The notes beneath the pieces are model-generated. The model saw only the letters and a list, made by a program, of their open reading frames with translations, had not been told where the DNA came from and made no database searches. Below, piece after piece: positions 1 to 7,241 of a stretch of 64,000 nt of DNA. Source of the stretch: G963664835 sp965220775 (GTDB lineage Bacteria > Chloroflexota > UBA6077 > FW602-bin22 > JBCLEL01); NCBI GenBank assembly GCA_965220775.1, contig OZ244845.1, forward strand, positions 2,666,001 through 2,730,000, in the 5' to 3' direction. Position numbers and translations under genes: made by a program. Position 1 is the first letter of the stretch, and every line of letters begins with the position of its first letter.

Positions 1-737
1 AGGGTGCCGAGGTTCCGCTCCTGTCCGTGCAGCACCAGGTTCCGCGCGTCTCCCCCGCGCTCCCTCACGTACTGCGCCGTATAGATCAGCATTCCCCCCG
101 AGCCGGCCGTCGGATCGCAGATCCGCATCCCCTCTTCCGGCTCCAGCAGCTCTACGATCAGCCGGACTACCGAGCGCGGCGTGTAGAACTCGCCACCCTT
201 TTTCCCGGCATCGTCCGCGAACTGGTAGATCAAATACTCGTATGCGTCTCCCAGCACGTTCGCGCCGGCGCCGCCGGCCCCGGCCCGCAGGTTCTCGTCG
301 CGTAGGTCCAGCTCGCCGAAGTGGTTCAGAAGGCTGCGGATGATCCGCTCCCGGTTGGCCGGGCTGCCCAGCCTCGACTCGTCGTTCCAGTTCGTGCCGG
401 TCAGCACCCCGTCCAGCCGCGGGGTATTAGCCTCCTCGATCGCGTGACTCGCCACGTTGATCGCCTCGCCCAGGTTCATCGACGCAGCCGCGATTGCCGG
501 CCAGCGCGCCGGCTCCGGCACGAAGAACTGGTGCTCGTCCCGGTCCCTCAACGCGACCTCGCGCGTCACCCCCGACCCGACCGCGTCATCCACTTCCTCC
601 TCGAACCGGTCCGACAGCCGCTTCAGGAACAACATCGAGAAGATGTAGTTCTTGTAGTCGGCCGCGTCTATCTGCCCCCTCAGGATATCCGCCGCCCCCC
701 ACAGCTTCGACTCCAGCTCTTGCCTCGTCAGTGGCAT
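1..737 (-). CDS. hsdM: Type I restriction-modification methyltransferase subunit HsdM (C-terminus beyond window)
   Basis: DNA N6-adenine methyltransferase subunit of a type I restriction-modification system, which methylates host DNA with HsdS and restricts with HsdR. About 245 codons are visible. The first ~140 residues match the helical HsdM N-terminal domain, followed by the stretch that opens the N6 methyltransferase fold and the SAM-binding motif I, DPTAGSGG, near residues 208-215. The catalytic NPPF-type motif IV would lie outside the window. The gene starts 13 bases after the hsdS stop, so the two are co-transcribed in the order hsdS-hsdM, which is unusual because hsdM normally precedes hsdS. 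No hsdR is visible. The reading frame is intact to the window edge. Confidence 0.93.
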   Translation of the reverse strand, partial: MPLTRQELESKLWGAADILRGQIDAADYKNYIFSMLFLKRLSDRFEEEVDDAVGSGVTREVALRDRDEHQFFVPEPARWPAIAAASMNLGEAINVASHAIEEANTPRLDGVLTGTNWNDESRLGSPANRERIIRSLLNHFGELDLRDENLRAGAGGAGANVLGDAYEYLIYQFADDAGKKGGEFYTPRSVVRLIVELLEPEEGMRICDPTAGSGGMLIYTAQYVRERGGDARNLVLHGQERNLGT

Positions 738-750
738 CGATCTCTCCTAT

Positions 751-1356
751 TCATCCGCCAGCCGGCCGCGCGCCATATCCGACTTGCCCAATCATTGCGT
801 CCCGCAGCGCTTCGCGCCGCAGCCGCGCCGCCTCTACCTCCGCCGCGTAGGCCTCCTCCGACGCTTCGACCAACCGGGCTATCAGGTCGAGCTCGCGTCG
901 GGCCGGTACTGGAATCTCGACCTCCGCTAAATCCTTCGCCGACAGCGAGGTCAAAGTAGCGCTCGTCGTCATCCGCTTGGCTATCTGTGCCCGTCCATAC
1001 CCCGAAGTCAGGAAATACCATAGGTAGTGTCCCATCCCCGATTCCGGCTCCTTCGGCCGGACCACCAGCAGTGTCACCGAGGCCATCGTCCGGCTCACCG
1101 CCGGCGGTACCAGCGCAGACTGCACCGAGCCGGCCCGCGCCGTCACCAGCACGTCGAACGGCCGGAGCAGGTGCCGCTCCGTCCTAGTATTATGATGGAC
1201 GTTGATCTCCTTGAGCCTGTCCAGTTTGAGCCAGCCATCGCGCACGTCGCCGCTCTCCGCTATCCGCACATTCCAGTCGCCAGCCCGTGCGCCGGCCGCG
1301 CGCCCCGACCTAGCGAGGCCCTGGCTTACGTTCGCTAACTCTACTATCCTTTGCAT
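751..1356 (-). CDS. hsdS: Half-length HsdS-like specificity subunit
   Basis: DNA specificity subunit of the type I system, expected to recognise the target sequence and dock HsdM. The protein is 201 residues and contains one target-recognition domain (about residues 1-150, with the family-typical region reading IPVPARRELDLIARL) followed by one helical spacer. Ordinary HsdS proteins are about 400 residues with two target domains, so this is half size. Such half subunits can dimerise and would then read a symmetric site. The ATG start is supported by a perfect sigma-70-type promoter immediately upstream that leaves essentially no leader. It lies directly upstream of hsdM. It could instead be a truncated relic, but the frame is clean and the spacing to hsdM is tight. 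Confidence 0.82.
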   Translation of the reverse strand: MQRIVELANVSQGLARSGRAAGARAGDWNVRIAESGDVRDGWLKLDRLKEINVHHNTRTERHLLRPFDVLVTARAGSVQSALVPPAVSRTMASVTLLVVRPKEPESGMGHYLWYFLTSGYGRAQIAKRMTTSATLTSLSAKDLAEVEIPVPARRELDLIARLVEASEEAYAAEVEAARLRREALRDAMIGQVGYGARPAGG

Positions 1357-1363
1357 GTGTCAC

Positions 1364-1392
1364 ATTATATACGTAATTCTCGTCGTTGTCAA
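1364..1392 (-). promoter_or_regulatory. Consensus promoter for hsdS-hsdM, likely leaderless
   Basis: On the minus strand a perfect -35 box TTGACA (1387-1392) is followed after 17 bases by a perfect -10 box TATAAT (1364-1369). Only seven bases, gtgacac, separate the -10 box from the hsdS ATG at 1356. Transcription would therefore start at or within a base or two of the A of the start codon, giving a leaderless mRNA. There is no Shine-Dalgarno sequence in the gap. Confidence 0.8.
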
Positions 1393-1523
1393 CACTGAGC
1401 CGTAATACGTAGAGAGAATAAACCACGTTTGCGTCGATTACTCAATTTCGCGAATGGAATCTGGCCCGGCCGGCTAAATGCAAATCCGGCGGGTTATGTT
1501 CGCGCCGGCGGCCGGCGCCGCTG

Positions 1524-1883
1524 CTACTCGGTCGATTCCAACAGCAGCTTAAGTTTGGGTAACAATTCGGGGACGTCGGTTTGTACGATGTCCCAAACTA
1601 CGTCGACGTCGATGCCTAAGTATCCGTGGGCCAATCGGTTCCGAGCTCCTACTATCCTACGCCATTCAATTTCCGGATGTGCTTCGCGCACGTAGCTGGG
1701 GATATGCCCCGCTGCCTCGCCCAGCAACTCCATGTTGCGCAGGGTAGCATCATAAGTCCTCTCATCGGCGACGAAGTCGTCCTGGCCGAGCCCCTCCGTA
1801 TAGTTCAAGACCCTTTGCCCGAATTCGATCATGTCCTGTATGTATAGACGCCAATTGCGTGTCTCTTGGGGGCGGTCACACAT
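1524..1883 (-). CDS. hepT: HepT-type HEPN toxin (RNase) of a MntA/HepT module
   Basis: HEPN-domain ribonuclease (formerly DUF86), the toxin of the HepT/MntA system. The family hallmark RX4HXY is present as RNRLAHGY at residues 81-88, supplying the catalytic Arg and His and the Tyr that MntA AMPylates. The length of 119 residues is normal. I start at ATG 1883, which overlaps the mntA stop codon by eight bases and implies translational coupling. A longer start at 1895 would push further into mntA. The partner nucleotidyltransferase lies directly upstream, the usual order for this module. Confidence 0.87.
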   Translation of the reverse strand: MCDRPQETRNWRLYIQDMIEFGQRVLNYTEGLGQDDFVADERTYDATLRNMELLGEAAGHIPSYVREAHPEIEWRRIVGARNRLAHGYLGIDVDVVWDIVQTDVPELLPKLKLLLESTE

Positions 1884-2115
1884 CCAGCGCCTCACGCTCC
1901 ACGTAGGGACGAAATTCCGACCGCAAAGCCTTGTCGGTAACTAGGTCGACCCGGCGGCCCAATAGGTCTTCAATGTAGAACTGCACCCCGAAGTACGACC
2001 TCGAAGTGGCCGGACCGTCGAATCGGACCAGTATATCGACGTCGCTTTCTGCGGTCGCCTGGTTCCGGGCGACCGAGCCGAACAGGGTGAGCCCGGCTAC
2101 ATCGAAACGCTCCAC
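1876..2115 (-). CDS. mntA: MntA-type nucleotidyltransferase antitoxin
   Basis: Minimal nucleotidyltransferase that neutralises HepT by AMPylating its active-site tyrosine. The GSX10DXD signature is visible: GS at residues 13-14 and DVD at 25-27 counted from the GTG at 2115. Homology-like sequence continues upstream in frame (residues reading RNEVLDKLRTHKRILV) to an ATC codon at 2166, which sits three bases after a strong GAGGAG ribosome-binding site, while no ATG, GTG or TTG occurs in that extension. Either translation begins at GTG 2115 with a clipped N-terminus, or ATC is used. Overlaps hepT by eight bases. Confidence 0.85.
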   Translation of the reverse strand: MERFDVAGLTLFGSVARNQATAESDVDILVRFDGPATSRSYFGVQFYIEDLLGRRVDLVTDKALRSEFRPYVEREALDV

Positions 2116-2465
2116 GAGAATCCGCTTGTGCGTTCGAAGCTTGTCAAGGACTTCATTTCTGTCGATTTGATCTTCTCCTCTTCATTTATCAGCCGGCCAC
2201 CTTCACGCCCGTTCGTCGCGTGTGCTAATGTAGCGCGGAGGCTCGTCCTCCGCCCGGCTCCCGTCACGCCGACAGCTTCCGGTCACCACCGGCAACTCCA
2301 TGGTCCCAACCAGCACCGTCCCCCCGGCGCGAGCCCGCCTCGTACACTTTTACCGCGCCGGAATTCACAGGCGGCGGGGATGGAGACAACCACCCTCCAA
2401 CACTCCCACCGGCCGGCCCGCCGGCTCCTCCCTGTGGTTCGACTCGTTCAGCCTGTTGGCGGAAT

Positions 2466-2870
2466 TCATGAGAATTCTGATCCAGTTAGCTCAGGGAAAT
2501 AGCTGGAGAAGAACCCCCGGTCCCGTGTGAGGAACGCGTCTGCGGTCGCCAATGCGTGGGCGCCTATCAGAAAATCGGTGATGATGCGAATCCGCGGCCC
2601 ACCAGCTGCGCGATACAGCTTCCACCGCAATCCCGCCTCGTACGCGATCGACGAGTCGATAGGGGAGAGTGTGGCCCCTATCTCGCGAAGTGCCTCGTCT
2701 AGCGACGCCTTATCGGCGAACTCGGGAACTACCTCCGCGTACACGAGATCGCACACGATGATCGCTCCCCTGTCGTACGCGTCCCGTAGCCATCCGCGCG
2801 ATCGGGAGTGGTGCGGCGAATCGGTTCGAAACAGATCAAACAGGACGTTCGTGTCGATCGAGGTGATCAC
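2466..2870 (-). CDS. vapC: PIN-domain toxin VapC, copy 1
   Basis: PIN-family endoribonuclease, the toxin of a VapBC pair. It is 134 residues with the conserved acidic residues in order: Asp6 in SIDTNVLF, the Glu in VYAEVVPEF and the Asp residues in ITDFLIGAHA and TRDRGF near the C-terminus. GTG start at 2870 overlaps the vapB stop as GTGA, the typical coupled arrangement. The gene and its 3' flank are partly duplicated about 940 bases further along as a broken copy. Confidence 0.9.
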   Translation of the reverse strand: MITSIDTNVLFDLFRTDSPHHSRSRGWLRDAYDRGAIIVCDLVYAEVVPEFADKASLDEALREIGATLSPIDSSIAYEAGLRWKLYRAAGGPRIRIITDFLIGAHALATADAFLTRDRGFFSSYFPELTGSEFS

Positions 2871-3085
2871 CTTCCCCTGATTTCCTCTACGTACTCGTCG
2901 ATGTCAAAATCTGCGCCATCCAGTATCCCAGCGACCCGGTCGACAGGGTGCAATCCGGCCGCGCGCTTCTGGATGAGCAGACCACGCTCCGTCGGCGTGA
3001 TCTCAACCTCGACGTTGTGATTCATACCGAAGCGTTCTCTCAGGTGCTTAGGGATGGTGATCTGGCCTCGTTCGGATATTCGCAT
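2867..3085 (-). CDS. vapB: AbrB/SpoVT-type antitoxin VapB, copy 1
   Basis: DNA-binding swapped-hairpin antitoxin of 72 residues, with the family pattern ISERGQITIPKHLRERFGM at the N-terminus. It should bind VapC and autorepress the operon. The ATG start has a GGAGG ribosome-binding site seven to eight bases upstream. A possible -10 box TATGAT lies about 30 bases upstream of the start. Nearly identical to the second antitoxin at 3607-3837. Confidence 0.9.
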   Translation of the reverse strand: MRISERGQITIPKHLRERFGMNHNVEVEITPTERGLLIQKRAAGLHPVDRVAGILDGADFDIDEYVEEIRGR

Positions 3086-3403
3086 TGTTTCCTCCGTATG
3101 AATTACTGAATCACAACATCATACCGCTTGCCGCGGCAGAAGGGCAACCCATCGGGCGCCAGGCGGCCGGTTCCGGTCACTACCATACATCGAGTGCTTT
3201 GATGTAGCGCGGAAGCTCGTCCGCCGCCTAACTGCCAGCGCGCCAACGGCTCCCGGTCACCTCGGCGAATATGCGGCACGTACACTTTTACCGCGCCCGA
3301 ATCCAAAGGCGGCGGGGATGGAGACAATCACCCTCCAACACTCCCACCGGCCGGCCCGCCGGCTCCTCCCTGTGGTTCGACTCGTTCAGCCTGTTGGCGG
3401 ATA

Positions 3404-3610
3404 TCATAAGACCTCTGATCCAGTTAGCTCAGGGAAATAGCTGGAGAAGAAACCCCGGTCCCGTGTGAGGAACCTGTCTGCGGTCGCCAAGGCGTGGGCG
3501 CCGATCAGAAAGTCGGTGATGATGCGAATCCGCGGCCCACCAGCTCCGCGATACAGCTTCCACCGCAATCCCGCCTCATATGTGATCGACGAGTCGATGG
3601 CGCGGATCAC
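3404..3610 (-). pseudogene. VapC copy 2, internally deleted
   Basis: Remnant of a PIN toxin. The start GTGATC still overlaps the preceding vapB stop, but about 65 codons are missing between residue 2 and the segment IDSSITYEAGLRW, so the catalytic Asp6 and the first acidic cluster are gone. The remaining 68 residues match the C-terminal half of the VapC at 2466-2870 closely. The frame is preserved across the deletion, so a short protein could be made, but it cannot be a nuclease. Confidence 0.85.
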
Positions 3611-3837
3611 CTCCCCCGAATCTCCTCGATGTAGTCGTCGACGCTAACACCCTCGCCAAGGGAGTCCTTGCCGAGTATTCTGTACACACGATCAACAGGG
3701 TGTTGCGCGGTTGTTCTTTTCCTGATGAGCAGGCCCCGTTCGGTCGGCGTGATCTCAACCTCGACATTGTGATTCATACCGAAGCGTTCTCGAAGATGCT
3801 TAGGAATGGTGATCTGGCCCCTCTTGGATATTCGCAC
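3607..3837 (-). CDS. vapB: AbrB/SpoVT-type antitoxin VapB, copy 2
   Basis: Second antitoxin, 76 residues from the GTG at 3837, which has a GGAGG site placed as in copy 1. The N-terminal DNA-binding half (SKRGQITIPKHLRERFGM) is nearly identical to copy 1. The C-terminal toxin-binding half has diverged and carries an insertion (about residues 50-65). Because its own toxin is inactivated, it may persist as a solitary antitoxin able to bind the copy 1 operator or toxin. An in-frame extension to 3870 exists but places the start before the ribosome-binding site. Confidence 0.82.
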   Translation of the reverse strand: MRISKRGQITIPKHLRERFGMNHNVEVEITPTERGLLIRKRTTAQHPVDRVYRILGKDSLGEGVSVDDYIEEIRGR

Positions 3838-3918
3838 GCCTTCCTCCGTATGCATTACTGAATCGCACAATCATGCCGCTTATCCCGGCAACAAGGCAAT
3901 CCGTCGGACGCCGGCCAA

Positions 3919-4505
3919 CAGGGCTTTTCTATTCTTTAATATTTAGGACTTCTAGAGTATTTTCCTAGGCCGACAAGCAGTTGGTGGAAACAAGCATCCC
4001 ACCTTAGGCCATTTCGATAGTCCGCAAATCGCATGTCGTCATTGGTACGAAAATGACGTTACGTGGCCCCGAGACTGCCCGAGTGCCACCGCCCTCCAAT
4101 CAACTTCGATACCGACTCTCCACCGGCGAATCCTGCCGAGTCGTAGACCGATGGTCGATCGCGGAATGAGAAAATGTAGTGCGGGGGCTTGTCCCCCGCT
4201 GGGGCGGAGGAGGGGCGTGGCAGAATCCGCGGTGCCAATTCGCCGTACCAAGCCACAACTCCAGCTTTTCATACCTTGGTGTGCCCGTGGCAACTGGCAT
4301 GAGCGATTGTATGAAAGCATGTCCCGGACCACGATCCGGGATAGACCGCTCCGGCGGCCTCTCATTCACCATTCGCGGCATCCCTTCGTCAATCCGGCCC
4401 CCCAATCGCCATTCCGGCGAAGGCCGGAATCCAGAGGGGTGGGGGAAGGACAGACCACCGCCAACCTTTGGTTGACAACGGATGTAAGAGAATCAAAAAC
4501 CCCTG
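3919..4505. mobile_element. MITE family A, full copy 1 (CAGGG termini, 10-bp target duplication)
   Basis: A 587-bp non-coding element. It begins CAGGGCTTTTCTATTCT and ends with the inverse of CAGGGGTTTTTGATTCT. It is flanked by the perfect direct repeat CGCCGGCCAA at 3909-3918 and 4506-4515. The terminal sequences match those of the element at 43030-43560, which lies in the opposite orientation. The interior contains several hairpins: GCGGGGG/CCCCCGC near 4182-4200 and ATTCCGGC/GCCGGAAT at 4411-4430. No transposase is encoded. The termini and duplication length resemble what I recall for the ISAs1 family, which is a suggestion only. Confidence 0.88.
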
Positions 4506-4578
4506 CGCCGGCCAACGGGTCTGCCGGCCGGCTTTGCTGGCCTATGCGATCATCCAATCCTGCGGCGTGGGTCTTGCG

Positions 4579-4776
4579 CTACGCCTCTTCGGTACCGCTC
4601 TTCAACAATTCCACACGCACGCGACACGCTTCGTGAAGCCATTCAGTCATCTTCTTCTTCACCGCGGACCGGTGCGCGTCATCAAACTCTCTCGCGATCC
4701 AGATGATCGTCTTCGCTTCCAGCCCGGCTAGGTAGGTCAGGATTTGGCCCAGATGGGAATGGTCGGAGCCTTCTAG
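4579..4776 (-). pseudogene. C-terminal remnant of a PD-(D/E)XK-nuclease-like (DUF4268-type) protein
   Basis: A 65-residue coding remnant ending at a TGA/TAA-type stop at 4579. The stretch SDHSHLGQILTYLAGLEAKT followed by IIWIAREFDDAHRSAV is typical of a conserved restriction-nuclease-like family found in defence islands. The 5' part is missing: at about 4777 the reading frame runs straight into repeat family A sequence. The remaining fragment cannot be functional. Family assignment rests on recognition of this conserved block and could be refined by a profile search. Confidence 0.6.
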
Positions 4777-5428
4777 AAAATGTAGTACGGGGGCTTGTCC
4801 CCCGCTGGGGCGGAGGAGGGGCGTGGCAGAATCCGCGGTGCCAATTCGCCGTACCAAGCCACAACTCCAGCTTTTCATACCTTGGTGTGCCGGCGACAGC
4901 CGGCATGGGCGATTGGTACGAAAGCATGTCCCGGACTCCGATCCGGGATGTGCCCTCCAATCAACCTCGATTCCGGCTCTCCACGGGCGAATCCTGCCGA
5001 ATTGTAGACCCATGGCCGAGGGCGGAATGAGAAAATGTAGCGCGGGGGCTTGTCCCCCGCAGGGGTCGGGGTGGGGCGTGGCAGAATCCGCCGCGCCAAT
5101 TCGCGGTACCAAACCACAACTCCCGTTTTTCATACCTTGGTGTGCCGGCGCCAGCCGGCATGAGCGATTGCTATGAAAGCATGCCCCGTACCCCGATACG
5201 GGACTGGAATCCAGAAGGGGCGGGAAGGGGTAAGACCACCAGATGATGGAAAAACCGACCCGTCACCCCATTTTCATCCTCTTATGCGGCCTTCGCAAGG
5301 CCATGGTGATTCCGGCGAAGAGCCGGTCCCGTACCCCGATACGGGGCCGGAATCCAGAGGGGAGGGGGAAGGCAAGACCACCGCCAACCTTTGGGTGACA
5401 ACGGATGTAAGAGAATCAAAAACCCCTG
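4777..5428. repeat. MITE family A fragments, tandem, with one CAGGG-type terminus
   Basis: Two consecutive internal units of family A (each with the GCGGGGG/CCCCCGC hairpin, at about 4784-4805 and 5038-5062) followed by the block ending at 5428 with the inverse of CAGGGGTTTTTGATTCT. The opposite terminus is absent, so this is a truncated or composite copy. It forms the break point of the nuclease remnant at 4579-4776. Open frames across it are shared by other copies in different frames and carry no family resemblance. Confidence 0.8.
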
Positions 5429-5580
5429 GTTCTCGCCGGCCATCACCTTGAACCCACGCCCGAGAAAATGTAAAATAATAGTACATATGTACGATGTAAC
5501 GCGAAGCATGGAGCAGACGTTGGAAGGCCAGCCAATCCCGCAAAACAAGCGGCCGGCCTTGATCGAGCCGAGCGCCCACG

Positions 5581-5725
5581 GAAAAAGCTGTTTTTGCAAA
5601 ACAAATACCCGACGGTCAGCTATCCACCGGGTACGCCCGGAAACACTACTTTTTACAAAACAAATACCCGGAGGACATATATCGCCCCGGGCACGTCCAG
5701 AGAAAAGTGCTTTTTGCAAAACAAA
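5581..5725. repeat. 60-bp degenerate tandem repeat built on GCAAAACAAA
   Basis: Three copies of TTTTTRCAAAACAAA start at 5591, 5650 and 5711, so the period is about 60 bases. Between them lie short palindromes such as CCGGGTACGCCCGG. Read on the minus strand the motif is TTTGTTTTGCAA, the same as in the pair of repeats around 29-30 kb. The array lies directly 3' of the MFS gene on its coding strand, so it could act in transcript ending. I see no gene here. Confidence 0.65.
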
Positions 5726-5753
5726 TGGCCATGTCCCGCAGTCCGGCGAAGCG

Positions 5754-7241
5754 CTACCTGCTCAGCGTTTTAACTCGCATAGCCAGCAAAGGCACCAGCG
5801 CCACCAGCGTTACTACCGCCGCGGCAAAGAACGTGTCGCGGTAGATGCCCCATATGGCCGCCTCCAAGATATCCTGGTACTCAGCGACTCGCTGCTGGTA
5901 CAACTCTGCCGCCTCGTCGAGACGCGGCAGTGGAAGCGGCACCTCGGCCATCGCCGCTTGGAAGCGGGCCAGTCCCCACGAAGTCAGCACCGAAAGCCCT
6001 ATCATCATGCCGATGACTCGCGACACATGCGTCAGAGCGGTTGCAGTGCCGGCGTGCTTTGGCCCGACTGCGGCGACCGCGCTGCCCACCACCGGCGCCA
6101 GGAGCAGACCGAATCCGAATCCGGCAAACGCGAGGTCGCGCGTGATCCGCAGATCGTCGACGCTTGCCGGCCACATACTCACGCTAAAGAGGCCCAACGC
6201 GATGAGCGCAAGTCCCACCGCTCCCGTTGGTCGGTTGCCAAACCTACGAGCCGCAAACCCGCCGATAACCCCTCCTATCGGCAGGAACACGCTGAACCGC
6301 ATCAGCATCAATCCGCCTTCCAGCGCCGTGCGCTTGAATACGGCGTTAGCTAGCAGTGGAACATCCACCATCACGATGATGAACGCCACTCCTATCAGGA
6401 TGCTTACGACGCTTGCCGCGGCGAAACCAACGCGCTTGAACAAGTGGACGTCCACTACCGGACTGTCCCAGCGGTAAGCGACTACTGCGTAGGCCGCCAA
6501 CAAGACCAGGCCCGCAACCACTAACCACGCCGGCGGAACTGGAACCCTCGGGTGCCGGCTCGCAATTTGAGAGAGTCCGACGATCAAGACCCCAAGGCCG
6601 ATCGCTATCCAAGCGGCACCTAACCAATCGACGCGCTCGCGACTCGCGGCGCGCTTGTATGATCGAAGTGACCACCACGTCGCAAGCGATAGCGCGGCCA
6701 CGAGAGGGATGTGTATCCAGAATATCCAGCGCCAACCCAACCAATTCGTGATTACTCCTCCGTAGAGTGGTCCCAATACGGCGCCCGCTTCGGCCACCGC
6801 GCCCACGATGCCTAGGAGAACTATCCACGCTCTGCCGTCCGAATCATCGACGGCGAGAGCCAGCCCGACGGGCAGAAGTCCCCCGCCGCCTATCGCTTGA
6901 ACTAGCCGAGCCGCTACCAGCCACCACAGGCCCGGCGCGAGCGCGACGGCGACTGAGCCAAGCAGAAACAGTCCGAAGCAACCGAACAGCACCAAGCGCC
7001 GGCCTCGGACATCGCTCAATCGGCCGATCAGCGGAAGAGATGCGGCGTAACCGAGTAAATAGCCGTCCACGATCCACGCCGCGTCATCCAGGCGAGTAAT
7101 GGGCACCCTTAGGTCCTTGATCATCTCGGGGAGCGCCGTAACTACCACGGTCTGATCCAATGCGCCTACGAAAACGCCGATGGAGACTACAAGTAACGCC
7201 GACCGGTTCCGCGAAGAAGCGCCGAGGAGGTTGGCGCTCAC
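5754..7241 (-). CDS. DHA2-type MFS exporter (14 membrane segments expected), partner of LprG-like lipoprotein
   Basis: Drug/lipid exporter of the DHA2 (EmrB/QacA) branch of the major facilitator superfamily, 495 residues, entirely hydrophobic with short loops. The family motif following the second segment is visible as GRLSDVRGRRLVLFG, the DQTVVVTALP motif of DHA2 proteins is at residues 29-38, and the DHA2-type GPLYGGVI motif lies around residue 158. GTG start at 7241 overlaps the TGA of the upstream lipoprotein gene as GTGA, so the two are translationally coupled. In mycobacteria the same order (LprG lipoprotein, then the P55/Rv1410 exporter) moves triacylated lipids across the envelope. 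I infer an analogous lipid or glycolipid export role, while drug efflux remains possible. Confidence 0.88.
   Translation of the reverse strand: MSANLLGASSRNRSALLVVSIGVFVGALDQTVVVTALPEMIKDLRVPITRLDDAAWIVDGYLLGYAASLPLIGRLSDVRGRRLVLFGCFGLFLLGSVAVALAPGLWWLVAARLVQAIGGGGLLPVGLALAVDDSDGRAWIVLLGIVGAVAEAGAVLGPLYGGVITNWLGWRWIFWIHIPLVAALSLATWWSLRSYKRAASRERVDWLGAAWIAIGLGVLIVGLSQIASRHPRVPVPPAWLVVAGLVLLAAYAVVAYRWDSPVVDVHLFKRVGFAAASVVSILIGVAFIIVMVDVPLLANAVFKRTALEGGLMLMRFSVFLPIGGVIGGFAARRFGNRPTGAVGLALIALGLFSVSMWPASVDDLRITRDLAFAGFGFGLLLAPVVGSAVAAVGPKHAGTATALTHVSRVIGMMIGLSVLTSWGLARFQAAMAEVPLPLPRLDEAAELYQQRVAEYQDILEAAIWGIYRDTFFAAAVVTLVALVPLLAMRVKTLSR

Larger units (their letters stand above)
2222..3880. repeat. 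Segmental duplication of the vapBC locus and its downstream flank
   Basis: The stretch 2222-3110 and the stretch 3190-3880 are paralogous. Each starts with a relic of the tAGCGCGG hairpin repeat, continues through a long near-identical non-coding block (for example 2390-2520 against 3325-3470), then the vapC C-terminus and vapB. The second copy lost most of the vapC 5' half. The duplication is direct, in tandem. Confidence 0.85.

Noticed and set aside
3103..3327. A 74-codon minus-strand frame between the two vapBC copies
   Set aside because: Lies in the duplicated non-coding block and contains repeat hairpin sequence; no family.
4039..5180. Several open frames of 60-180 codons on both strands in the repeat region
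   Set aside because: They recur in different frames and strands in every copy of repeat family A, end at unrelated points and resemble no protein family; they are by-products of GC-rich repeats.
5581..5725. 60-bp periodic repeat considered as a CRISPR array
   Set aside because: Repeats are only about 15 bp long and diverged, there are just three, and no cas genes are present.
5391..6353. A 320-codon plus-strand frame
   Set aside because: It is largely antisense to the clearly real MFS exporter and is low-complexity; no motif or start signal.
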